DNA of 64,000 nucleotides from Rubrolithibacter danxiaensis. Its GTDB lineage: Bacteria > Bacteroidota > Bacteroidia > Sphingobacteriales > Sphingobacteriaceae. How positions within the stretch are numbered: position 1 is the first letter of the stretch; the number at the start of each line of letters is the position of its first letter. The stretch covers positions 62,001-126,000 of the forward strand of contig NZ_JBKOPS010000007.1 of the NCBI RefSeq assembly GCF_047272945.1. The letters are read 5' to 3'. Of this stretch, positions 43,951-53,221 are shown piece after piece. The notes under the pieces are model-generated. The model was not told where the DNA came from. It saw nothing but the letters and a program-made list of their open reading frames with translations, and made no database searches. The position numbers were made by a program, and so were the translations under genes.

Positions 43951-44354
43951 TGAAAAAAGATCTTCCTGAAAATATTGTTGAGGACGTTGCTATTGCGGTA
44001 GTGTTAGAAAGTGAATCTCCGGAGGCAAAGGTATGGAACGTTTATCTGGTAAATTTAAAAAATACGCCACTTGAAACCGTATTAGTAACCTCAAAAGGAT
44101 ATGGATTAAAAGATAATGAGGAAGTTAAAACCTCTATTTTAAGACATTCAATAGGCAATTTAGCTTCCAGAGACTTCTCGTTAATTGAAGCTATTGACGA
44201 GCAGGTTTTTGGCCTTACTAATGAATACTGGTTAAGCTACTATCAAAATGGCACCATTTACGACAAAAAATTTATTTTTCTGCCCGAAAGTATTGTTGAG
44301 TCTAATCTAATACGAATTCCGGTAGTTAATAAGCCGGGCGTAATGATTGGTTGA
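43950..44354 (+). CDS. conserved-looking hypothetical protein (about 134 aa)
   Basis: Begins MKKDLPENIVEDVAIAVVLE and continues VWNVYLVNLKNTPLETVLVT, RHSIGNLASRDFSLIEAIDE, WLSYYQNGTIYDKKFIFLPE. Beta-rich, soluble, no signal. I do not recognise the family. The start at 43950 follows the 7-base repeats; a frame extended to 43893 would translate those repeats and is not favoured. It ends 44 bases before the alpha-2-macroglobulin gene, on the same strand. Confidence 0.65.
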   Translation: MKKDLPENIVEDVAIAVVLESESPEAKVWNVYLVNLKNTPLETVLVTSKGYGLKDNEEVKTSILRHSIGNLASRDFSLIEAIDEQVFGLTNEYWLSYYQNGTIYDKKFIFLPESIVESNLIRIPVVNKPGVMIG

Positions 44355-44398
44355 ACTATTATCTCTTTTTAGTAAATTGGAAGAGTTTATTCTCTTCT

Positions 44399-47300
44399 AT
44401 GCAAAAATTACCGGCTTTTATAAAAGGTAAGCCTTTTATTTTATCTTTTCTCGCAATCGCCTTTATTTCTGTACTTGCTTTTTTTCTTTTTAAACCAGAA
44501 AAAGAAATTGAAATTAACCCGGCTTTTGCCAAATACATTGAATCCTATACTTCCGGAACGATTTCGAAAACTGCTACAATCCGGGTACAGTTGACAGGTG
44601 AAATAACGGCTCTTCACAAACAAAATGAACCGGAAGAGAGAGAAATCTTTGATTTTGAACCAACAGTAAAAGGAAAGACTTACTGGTTAGATTCCCGGAC
44701 GATAGAATTCAGGCCCGACGAAAATCTTACTCCTGGAAAGCAGTACGATGCAAGTTTTAACCTGGGCGCTTTAACAGAAGTGCCAGAAGATCTAAGCTCA
44801 TTTGATTTTAAATTTCAGGTAATAAAGCCTTCTTTTAAAGTAGAACACGAAGGATTAAAAGCGTTGAACAGTTCTTCGCTTGATCTGATGAAATTTACCG
44901 GTGTAGTCTATTTTGCTGATGAAGAACAACCTGCTAAAATTGCAAAACTTCTGTCGGCAGAGATAAATAACAAAAGTTTTCACGTAAAATGGTCGCATAA
45001 TCCCGAGCAGCGAAGCTCACGTTTTACTATTGACAGTATTCCCAGGTCAACTAAAGAACAACAGTTAACTATTTCATGGGATGGAGATCCCTTAGGTGCA
45101 GACGTAAAAGGGAAAAAAATAGTTAAAATTCCTGCAATCGGAGTTTTTAAAGTATTGGATATTCGTGCTGTTCAGAATGAAGAACAATATGCTTTAATTC
45201 AGTTCTCTGACCCGATAATGATAGCACAGGACCTGAATGGGTTAATCGGTATAAGCACTTTAAATGATCTTCGGTTCACCATAACCGGAAGCGAAGTAAA
45301 AGTTTATTCATCAGACCGTATGGAGGGTAATTACCAGGTAGTTGTAAATGAAGGCATTGAAAACATAAGTTCAAAAAAATTAAAAACCGGCGTTGCAGCA
45401 AATTTGAATTTCGAAGACTTCAGGCCTTCTGTAACTATTCCGGGTAAGGGAAATATTTTACCATCAAGCGGAAATTTAACCTTACCATTCGAAGCTGTTA
45501 ACCTGAAAGCCGTAGATGTAACGATCATAAAAATTTACGAAAATAACATCCCTCAATATCTACAGGTAAATAATATGGATGGCGAAAACGATCTGCGAAG
45601 AGTAGCGAAACCGATTGTTCAGAAAACAATCCGGCTGGAAGGTAAAGGCGTTAACCTCCGTAAGAAGAACCGGTTCTTTTTAGATATCAATAAAATATTA
45701 CGGACAGAACCGGGTGCAATTTATCGTGTAACTATCGGTTTTCGGAAGTCCTACTCAGTATATCCCTGCAACGGAGTTTCAACAGAATCGGAATCACAGG
45801 ATAATAACTATGATTATGGTGAGCAAATTGATGAGGACGATGACTTCTGGAATCTTTACAATAATTATTATCCGGCAGACTATCAATGGGATGAAAAGGA
45901 TGAGCCCTGCAGTAATTCATATTATACAAAAGAACGCTGGGCATCCAGAAATATCATCGCTTCCAACATTGGTTTAATAGCTAAGCGGGGAACAAACAAC
46001 ATACTGATTGCGGCTACAGATATACTGACTACGAAACCGCTTAACGGCGTAGAATTAAAACTTCTGGATTACCAGCAGCAGGTTTTAGCTACGCTAACTA
46101 CCAATAACGAAGGCCTCGCAAACTTCGACCTTAAAAGGAAACCTTTTATGCTTATTGCAAAAAGAGGCGAACAAAGAGGCTATTTAAAATTGGATGATGG
46201 CTCTTCCCTCCCGCTCAGTCGCTTCAACGTTAATGGCGAAATCATACAAAAAGGAATCAAGGGATTTATTTATGGCGAACGGGGTGTTTGGCGCCCCGGC
46301 GATTCCTTGTTTATCAGTTTTATTTTAGAAGACAAGGAAAAGAAACTTCCTCAAGCTGATCCCGTAACTTTCGAATTCTATACTCCTCAGGGACAATTGT
46401 ATAAAAGCATTATTAAAACTCAATCCGTTAACGGATTTTATAGTTTCCACACAGTTACAGAACCGTCTTCCCCTACCGGAAACTGGCTTGCCAAGATAAA
46501 AGTTGGTGGAGCTGTTTTTCAGAAATCCATTAAGATTGAAACTATTATGCCTAACAGGCTAAAGATTGATCTTCATTTCAATGGCCGGAAAGAACTTGTA
46601 AAAGGACAATCAGAGAAAGGAATTTTAACTGCAAGATGGTTATTTGGAGCAGCAGCCCAAAATCTTAAAGCAAAAGTAGATGTTACCCTAACTCCTGCTC
46701 TTTCTGCCTTTACTGGGTTTGCACAATATACTTTTGATGATCCGACCAGTTCTTTCGAAGCAGAGAATAAAACGGTTTTTGACGGTAAATTAAATGCTGA
46801 CGGAACTGCTGCTGTTAATCCCGAAATAGAGGCATCGAATGCCCCCGGAGTTCTGAAAGCAAGTTTCACAACCAAAGTTTTTGAACCGGGCGGTAATTTC
46901 AGTATTGATAATTTTTCAATCCCTTATTATTCTTATTTAAGCTATGCCGGTATTCATATACCTGAAGGCGATAAGTTAACCGGCATGTTATTAACTGACA
47001 AAAATCATCCGGTAAACATTGTTAACGTAAACGCACAAGGTAAATTAATAACAGGAAAAAGAAAAGTTCAGGTAGAGTTGTATAAAATTCAATGGCGATG
47101 GTGGTGGGATCAGGAAGAAGAAAGCCTGAGCAATTTTACCCAGAATAAGTACAATCAATTATTAGGGAAAGAAACAATTATATTAAACAACGGAACGGGA
47201 AAATGGAATTTAAGAATTAACTATCCGGACTGGGGCAGGTACTTAATCAGAGTTAAAGATCTTGAAAGCGGGCATACAAGCGGTAAAACCGTTTATGTTG

Positions 47301-49975
47301 ACTGGCCGGGCTGGGCGCAAAGGGAACAGCAAAATAACCCAACGGAAGCATCCATGCTTTCCTTTACCGCTAACAAAGAAAAATATTCGGTTGGAGAAAA
47401 CATTACCTTAACAATTCCATCCAGTAAAGGCGGGCGTGGGTTAATTAGTATAGAAAGCGGCAGTAAAGTAATTAAAACATGGTGGATAGAAACCACTCAG
47501 GGGCAAACCCGCTTCAGCTTTAAGGCAGAAAAAGGAATGGCGCCCAATGTTTTTGTAAACGTCACCTTACTTCAGCCACATGCCAACACTGTAAATGATC
47601 TTCCAATAAGAATGTATGGCGTTATTCCATTACTTATTGAAGATAAAGAAACCATTCTAAAACCGGTAATTACAATGCCGGACATTATCAGGCCGGAAAC
47701 AAGATCGGCTTTAACAGTGTCTGAAAACAGTGGCAAAGCAATGACTTATACCATTGCTATAGTTGATGAAGGTTTACTTGATCTTACACGTTTTAAAACA
47801 CCCGACCCTCATGCAAGCTTCTATGCAAAAGAAGCTCTGGGGGTAAAAACATGGGATTTGTTTGATAATGTGATAGGTGCCTGGGGCGGAGACCTGGAAC
47901 GGATTTTAAGCATCGGCGGCGATGCGAATATCAACAGGAATATAAATCCGGCAAAATCAAACAGGTTTAAACCGGTGGTGAAATTCCTGGGCCCTTTTCA
48001 TTTAAATAAGGGCGAAAAGAAAAGCCATTCGTTTATCCTTCCAAAATATATCGGATCAGTAAGGGCAATGCTTATTGCGGGAGAAAATGGCGCCTATGGA
48101 TACACGGAAAAAGCGGTAGCCGTAAAAAAACCACTGATGCTTTTAGCCACCTTACCGAGAGTAGCCGGGCCGGGCGAAAGTTTTAAGTTGCCGGTTACCG
48201 TTTTCGCAATGGAGAACAGTATTAAAAATGTAAGCATTGATATTTCAGCTAACAATATGCTTACGGTGGCTAATCAAAAACAAACCCTTAGCTTTTCTCA
48301 AACAGGAGAAAAATTGGTTTTTGCTGATGTAAAAGTTAAAAACACAACAGGAATAGCAAAAATTAAAATTGTAGCAAAAAGCGGCTCAAACCGTGAAGAA
48401 TATAACCTGGAGTTGGATATTCGCAATCCAAATCCATATATCACTTCCGTTTCCGGAACAGAATTGGAAGCAAATAAAACATGGAATACAACAATCACCC
48501 CCATTGGGATGCCAGGAACAAATAGCACAACGATTGAGGTTTCCTCCATTCCTCCGGTCAATCTTACCAAACGATTAAATTATCTTATCCAATATCCTCA
48601 TGGCTGTGTTGAACAGATTACTTCTGCTGCCTTTCCTCAATTGTATTTAAAACAACTCACAGATCTGAGCGAGCAGCAAAAGGTCTCGGTTGAGAGAAAT
48701 ATTAAAAATGCAATCAGTCGTTTAAGGGGATTTCAAACACCGGAAGGCGGACTTTCATACTGGCCTGGAAATTCAGAAGCTGATGAATGGGGAACTAACT
48801 ATGCCGGCCATTTTGTTATTGAAGCTCAGAATAAAGGATATTCTGTTCCTGCAGGCTTTCTTGATTCGTGGAAACGGTATCAGAAGAACCGCTCGGTAAG
48901 CTGGGTACCAAACAGTGCTGATTTTTATCGCGGAGACCTCATTCAGGCATACCGGCTATATCTTCTGGCATTAGCCAAATCTCCCGAAATCGGGGCAATG
49001 AATCGCCTCAGAGAGTTTAAATATTTATCAGCTGAATCAAAATGGCGGCTTGCGTCTGCATATAAATTAGTCGGACGGCCAGAAATAGCAACCCAGCTTA
49101 TAAAAGGATTAAGTTTTACTATAAAGCCGTATTCTGAACCGGGGAAAACATTTGGTTCAGAATTGCGGGATCAGGCAATGATCCTGGAAACGCTTGTTGA
49201 ACTGGAACAAAATACAGCTGCGTCAAAATTACTTTACACTGTTGCCGCTAAATTGTCGCAGGAACAATGGTACAGTACACAAACTACGGCTTATGCCTTA
49301 ATCGCGATAGCGAAATATTGCGGAGAAAATGAAAGCGGTAAAAAGTTAACTTTCAGCTATTCGGTTAACGGAAGCGGTAAAACAATATCTTCCGATACCT
49401 ATTTATATCGGATTCCGGTAAATATGAAGTCGAATACTGCTTCGATAAAGTTATCAAACCAGGGGAAAAACCGGTTGTACATACGTATCATACGCCAGGT
49501 GCAAGCTCCTCCGGGACAGGATCCGCCTGCTGTAAACAATCCGGATATTTTACTAATGAGTGTTAATTATAAAAATCAGCAGGGAGAAACAATAGACCCA
49601 TCCATATTGATTCAGGGAACTGATTTTATTGCAGAAGTAACAGTAAAAAATCCTGGAAGAAGAGGAAACTATGAGCAGATGGCGCTTACGCAGATATTTC
49701 CGTCTGGTTGGGAAATAATAAATACACGGCTAATGGATAATGAAAAAGCTATTTCTTTATCTCCTTATACATACCGCGATATTCGCGATGATCGTGTATT
49801 TACGTATTTTAATATTCCTGCCAGTGCAAGTTATACGTACCAGGTTTTATTGAATGCTTCTTACTCTGGGAAGTATTATCTCCCTGCGGTTTCCTGTTCT
49901 GCAATGTATAATAATGAGATACAGGCTGTATTGCCAGGTAAGTGGACAGAGGTTTTACCCGGAAAAAATAAATAG
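44399..49975 (+). CDS. alpha-2-macroglobulin family protein with intact thioester motif (YfhM-like)
   Basis: About 1858 residues from the ATG at 44399. A single N-terminal membrane helix (FILSFLAIAFISVLAFFLF) anchors it in the inner membrane; unlike enterobacterial YfhM it has no lipobox. MG domains follow; an acidic insertion (EDDDFWNLYNNYYPADYQWD) lies near residue 490. Next come the A2M core including GFIYGERGVWRPGDSLFISF (MG2), YTIAIVDEGLLDLTRFKTPD and VRAMLIAGENGAYGYTEKA, and the thioester PHGCVEQITSAAFPQLYL. The Cys is about residue 1403 and the Gln follows at the right spacing, so covalent trapping of proteases is feasible. A terpenoid cyclase-like domain and a C-terminal beta domain complete it. 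It sits 16 bases before the PBP1C gene, the well-known A2M-pbpC pairing. Confidence 0.95.
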   Translation: MQKLPAFIKGKPFILSFLAIAFISVLAFFLFKPEKEIEINPAFAKYIESYTSGTISKTATIRVQLTGEITALHKQNEPEEREIFDFEPTVKGKTYWLDSRTIEFRPDENLTPGKQYDASFNLGALTEVPEDLSSFDFKFQVIKPSFKVEHEGLKALNSSSLDLMKFTGVVYFADEEQPAKIAKLLSAEINNKSFHVKWSHNPEQRSSRFTIDSIPRSTKEQQLTISWDGDPLGADVKGKKIVKIPAIGVFKVLDIRAVQNEEQYALIQFSDPIMIAQDLNGLIGISTLNDLRFTITGSEVKVYSSDRMEGNYQVVVNEGIENISSKKLKTGVAANLNFEDFRPSVTIPGKGNILPSSGNLTLPFEAVNLKAVDVTIIKIYENNIPQYLQVNNMDGENDLRRVAKPIVQKTIRLEGKGVNLRKKNRFFLDINKILRTEPGAIYRVTIGFRKSYSVYPCNGVSTESESQDNNYDYGEQIDEDDDFWNLYNNYYPADYQWDEKDEPCSNSYYTKERWASRNIIASNIGLIAKRGTNNILIAATDILTTKPLNGVELKLLDYQQQVLATLTTNNEGLANFDLKRKPFMLIAKRGEQRGYLKLDDGSSLPLSRFNVNGEIIQKGIKGFIYGERGVWRPGDSLFISFILEDKEKKLPQADPVTFEFYTPQGQLYKSIIKTQSVNGFYSFHTVTEPSSPTGNWLAKIKVGGAVFQKSIKIETIMPNRLKIDLHFNGRKELVKGQSEKGILTARWLFGAAAQNLKAKVDVTLTPALSAFTGFAQYTFDDPTSSFEAENKTVFDGKLNADGTAAVNPEIEASNAPGVLKASFTTKVFEPGGNFSIDNFSIPYYSYLSYAGIHIPEGDKLTGMLLTDKNHPVNIVNVNAQGKLITGKRKVQVELYKIQWRWWWDQEEESLSNFTQNKYNQLLGKETIILNNGTGKWNLRINYPDWGRYLIRVKDLESGHTSGKTVYVDWPGWAQREQQNNPTEASMLSFTANKEKYSVGENITLTIPSSKGGRGLISIESGSKVIKTWWIETTQGQTRFSFKAEKGMAPNVFVNVTLLQPHANTVNDLPIRMYGVIPLLIEDKETILKPVITMPDIIRPETRSALTVSENSGKAMTYTIAIVDEGLLDLTRFKTPDPHASFYAKEALGVKTWDLFDNVIGAWGGDLERILSIGGDANINRNINPAKSNRFKPVVKFLGPFHLNKGEKKSHSFILPKYIGSVRAMLIAGENGAYGYTEKAVAVKKPLMLLATLPRVAGPGESFKLPVTVFAMENSIKNVSIDISANNMLTVANQKQTLSFSQTGEKLVFADVKVKNTTGIAKIKIVAKSGSNREEYNLELDIRNPNPYITSVSGTELEANKTWNTTITPIGMPGTNSTTIEVSSIPPVNLTKRLNYLIQYPHGCVEQITSAAFPQLYLKQLTDLSEQQKVSVERNIKNAISRLRGFQTPEGGLSYWPGNSEADEWGTNYAGHFVIEAQNKGYSVPAGFLDSWKRYQKNRSVSWVPNSADFYRGDLIQAYRLYLLALAKSPEIGAMNRLREFKYLSAESKWRLASAYKLVGRPEIATQLIKGLSFTIKPYSEPGKTFGSELRDQAMILETLVELEQNTAASKLLYTVAAKLSQEQWYSTQTTAYALIAIAKYCGENESGKKLTFSYSVNGSGKTISSDTYLYRIPVNMKSNTASIKLSNQGKNRLYIRIIRQVQAPPGQDPPAVNNPDILLMSVNYKNQQGETIDPSILIQGTDFIAEVTVKNPGRRGNYEQMALTQIFPSGWEIINTRLMDNEKAISLSPYTYRDIRDDRVFTYFNIPASASYTYQVLLNASYSGKYYLPAVSCSAMYNNEIQAVLPGKWTEVLPGKNK

Positions 49976-49991
49976 CGAAGAAGGCTATGGT

Positions 49992-52391
49992 ATGACAAAA
50001 CATCCGGGAAGATTATTACAAAGGCTAAGAAAACCGAAACTAGCAATCGGAGGAGTTTTTTTTATCGTCCTCTTGTTAATTTTTTGGTTTTCGCTCCCTT
50101 CTCCCCTGTTTAAAACGCCTTCATCTGTTGTTATCGAAGATGAGAAAGGAGAATTATTAAATGCTTCTATAGCAAAGGACGGACAGTGGAGATTTCCATC
50201 AGCAGGAACAGTTCCTGAAAAGTTTGAAAAGTGTATTTTAGCCTTTGAAGATTCACGTTTTTACTATCATCCTGGGTTTGATCCGCTTGCTTTTTTAAGG
50301 GCTGCTAAACAAAATATCCAATCTGAAAAAATAGTAAGCGGCGGCAGTACAATTACGATGCAGATAATCAGGCTTAGCCGGAATAAACCAAGAAATGTTT
50401 TTCAAAAACTCATTGAAATCATTCTTGCAATAAGGCTCGAACTTTCTGATTCAAAACAGGAGATTCTGCAATTATATGCTGCCAATGCTCCGTTCGGGAC
50501 TAATGTTGTGGGGCTTGATGCAGCCTCCTGGAGATATTTCGGACGGAGTGCAGAAAAGCTTTCATGGGCCGAAATGGCCACCTTAGCGGTACTTCCCAAT
50601 GCTCCTTCACTCGTACATCCAGGTAAAAACAGAATTAAACTCGAAGCCAAGAGAAACTTGCTGCTGGATAAACTGGTGTCAAAAAAAGTGATTGATGAAA
50701 CCACAGCCCGCCTCGCAAAACTGGAACCTGTCCCTGAGAAACCCCTCCCCTTGCCCCAGCTTGCACCGCATTTATTAAATCGTTTTAAAAGAGAATACGC
50801 AAGACATCATCCTGGCTCTGCAAGAACAAGAACAACCATAAATATAAACCTGCAAAGAAATGTAAGCCGAATTTTGCAAAGACACCACCAATTTTTTAAA
50901 TCAAACGGAATAAATAATGCTGCCGCACTTGTAATGCAAATTGAAGATGGAAACGTATTGGCTTATGTTGGAAATGTGTATGAACCAAAAGACCCGGAAA
51001 TGGAAAGTGATGTGGACATGATCTCTGCGGTAAGAAGCCCGGGGAGTACGTTAAAACCACTTCTATATGCAGCCATGTTAGCAGACGGACAACTGCTTCC
51101 CAACAGTCTCGTTCCGGATATACCAACCCAGATTGCCGGGTATACTCCCCAAAATTACGACCTGGGTTATGATGGCGCTATTCCGGCTTCGAAAGCATTG
51201 AGTCGTTCCCTCAATATTCCGGCAGTAAAAATGTTGCAGCAATACAAATACGAACGTTTCTATGAACTTTTGAAGCAGCAGGGAATCACTTCATTGAAAA
51301 ATCCTGCTGATTTTTATGGCTTGTCTTTAATCCTCGGAGGATGCGAGGTTTCGATGTGGGAACTTTCCGGTGTTTATGCCAGCTTAGCACGTTCTTTAAA
51401 TCATGCGAACAGGAATATGGGAAAATACGATTTGGCTGACTACCATATGCCCGTTTATCTCCCGGATACTAAAACCAAAACTAAATCGATAGAAAGGGCC
51501 TATTTTCCCGATCATGCATCAGTCTATTTTGCTTTTAAAGCCATGGAGGAAGTTATGCGCCCGGGCGAAGAGTTACTTTGGGAACAATTTTCTTCTTCAA
51601 AAAAAATTTCCTGGAAAACAGGAACCAGCTTCGGGTTCAGAGATGGATGGGCCATCGGTTTAACTTCGGGTTACCTTGTATGCGTTTGGGTCGGAAACGC
51701 CGACGGTGAAGGCCGGCCGGGGTTAACGGGTATTGAAACTGCAGCTCCGGTACTTTTTGACATCTTTGATCTGTTGCCTGCTTCAAAAGAATTTGAAGCC
51801 CCTGCTGATAAACTCATCCAGGTTGAAGTTTGCCCAGAAAGCGGCTATAAAGCAAGCAGTTTCTGCCCGGTGAAAGAAACTCTTTTTGTACCTGTTTCTG
51901 GGATAAAGACAAAAGTTTGTCCCTACCACCAGTTGGTTCATCTTGATAAAACTGCAGCACATAGGGTTTCCTCATCCTGTGAATCGGTAGAAAACATGGT
52001 ACATCAAGCCTGGTTCGTATTGCCTCCGGCAATGGAATATTACTACAAATTACGGCACCGGGATTACAAATTATTACCTCCTGTCAAACCCGGTTGCACA
52101 GACGAACAGGACATCAATCAAATGGAACTTATCTATCCAAAAAACAATTCTAAAATATATATTCCTTTGGAAATAGACGGGCGAAAAGGGAAAGTTATTC
52201 TAAACGCTGCTCACAGAAATCCAAAAGCTAAAATATTCTGGCATTTAGATAATGAATATATAGGGTCAACTACCGACTTTCATCAGCTTGCCTTAAACTC
52301 CGGAGCAGGAAAACACATCTTAACATTGGTTGACGAGCAAGGCAACCGCTTAGTCCAGTATTTTACCATTTTAGATAAGGAGAGAAAATAG
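49992..52391 (+). CDS. pbpC: penicillin-binding protein 1C (bifunctional)
   Basis: About 799 residues from the ATG at 49992 (MTKHPGRLLQRLRKPKLAIG); an earlier in-frame start would run deep into the A2M gene. One membrane helix (VFFIVLLLIFWFSLP), then glycosyltransferase family 51 (CILAFEDSRFYYHPGFDPLA with catalytic Glu, GGSTITMQIIRL), transpeptidase with SxxK (SPGSTLKPLLYAA), SxN (SRSLNIPA) and KTG (SWKTGTSFGFRDGWAIG), and a C-terminal BiPBP_C domain. Works in peptidoglycan repair with the A2M partner, which sits 16 bases upstream. Confidence 0.95.
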   Translation: MTKHPGRLLQRLRKPKLAIGGVFFIVLLLIFWFSLPSPLFKTPSSVVIEDEKGELLNASIAKDGQWRFPSAGTVPEKFEKCILAFEDSRFYYHPGFDPLAFLRAAKQNIQSEKIVSGGSTITMQIIRLSRNKPRNVFQKLIEIILAIRLELSDSKQEILQLYAANAPFGTNVVGLDAASWRYFGRSAEKLSWAEMATLAVLPNAPSLVHPGKNRIKLEAKRNLLLDKLVSKKVIDETTARLAKLEPVPEKPLPLPQLAPHLLNRFKREYARHHPGSARTRTTININLQRNVSRILQRHHQFFKSNGINNAAALVMQIEDGNVLAYVGNVYEPKDPEMESDVDMISAVRSPGSTLKPLLYAAMLADGQLLPNSLVPDIPTQIAGYTPQNYDLGYDGAIPASKALSRSLNIPAVKMLQQYKYERFYELLKQQGITSLKNPADFYGLSLILGGCEVSMWELSGVYASLARSLNHANRNMGKYDLADYHMPVYLPDTKTKTKSIERAYFPDHASVYFAFKAMEEVMRPGEELLWEQFSSSKKISWKTGTSFGFRDGWAIGLTSGYLVCVWVGNADGEGRPGLTGIETAAPVLFDIFDLLPASKEFEAPADKLIQVEVCPESGYKASSFCPVKETLFVPVSGIKTKVCPYHQLVHLDKTAAHRVSSSCESVENMVHQAWFVLPPAMEYYYKLRHRDYKLLPPVKPGCTDEQDINQMELIYPKNNSKIYIPLEIDGRKGKVILNAAHRNPKAKIFWHLDNEYIGSTTDFHQLALNSGAGKHILTLVDEQGNRLVQYFTILDKERK

Positions 52392-52451
52392 TAATTTGTA
52401 TTTTGTGAAATTATAACCGATCTTAACAAAATTGAATCTAACAATAAATGA

Positions 52452-53165
52452 ATGCTTGATAATCTTGACCTTCATAACGTTTTTGTAATTGATATAGAAA
52501 CGGTTCCACAGTATGCGGATTATAATGAAGTGCCGCAAATTTTTAAAGAGTTGTGGGATCAGAAAACGCAGCACCAGCGAAAAGAAGGCGAATCAGCAGA
52601 AGGATATTATTGCAAGGCAGGAATCTGGGCTGAATTTGGTAAAATAGTTTGTATTTCTGTTGGTGTCTTTGATACCGCTAATCCGAATACAGGTTTAAGA
52701 GTAAAGTCGTTTGCAGGAAACGATGAATGCGAAATTTTAAAAGGATTTATTACTCTCTTAGATAAACAACCCTCTTCACTTATTTTATGTGCCCATAATG
52801 GAAAGGAATTCGATTTTCCCTATTTGTCCAGACGGACTTTAATTAATGAATTATGCCTTCCCGCACAGTTGCGGATCAGTGGAAAAAAGCCCTGGGAAGT
52901 AAACCACCTGGATACAATGGAGCTTTGGAAATTTGGAGATCACAAAAATTACACGTCATTAAACCTGCTTGCTGCAGTTTTTGATATTCCTACTCCTAAA
53001 GATGATATCAGCGGTGCAGATGTCCACAAAGTTTACTGGCAGAATAACGATCTCGACCGGATTAAAACCTATTGCCAGAAAGATGTAATCACAACTGCCC
53101 GTTTGTTGCTTAAATTTAAAGGATTGCCAACTATCAATGATGAAAACGTTGTTTTTGTGCAATAG
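52452..53165 (+). CDS. DnaQ/PolB-like 3'-5' exonuclease
   Basis: 237 residues, RNase H fold. The first acidic pair is FVIDIETVPQ (DxE); the second block is LCAHNGKEFDFPYLSRR (Asp), and the third YCQKDVITTARLLLK (Asp with Tyr). It matches the predicted polymerase B-type 3'-5' exonuclease family. It needs two divalent metals and may serve DNA repair or RNA processing; rnr follows 57 bases downstream on the same strand. No signal peptide. Confidence 0.85.
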   Translation: MLDNLDLHNVFVIDIETVPQYADYNEVPQIFKELWDQKTQHQRKEGESAEGYYCKAGIWAEFGKIVCISVGVFDTANPNTGLRVKSFAGNDECEILKGFITLLDKQPSSLILCAHNGKEFDFPYLSRRTLINELCLPAQLRISGKKPWEVNHLDTMELWKFGDHKNYTSLNLLAAVFDIPTPKDDISGADVHKVYWQNNDLDRIKTYCQKDVITTARLLLKFKGLPTINDENVVFVQ

Positions 53166-53221
53166 CGATAAATTGTAAACTTCTTCTCTAAGGAGTTCAT
53201 TATGTTTTTAAACCTATCTCA

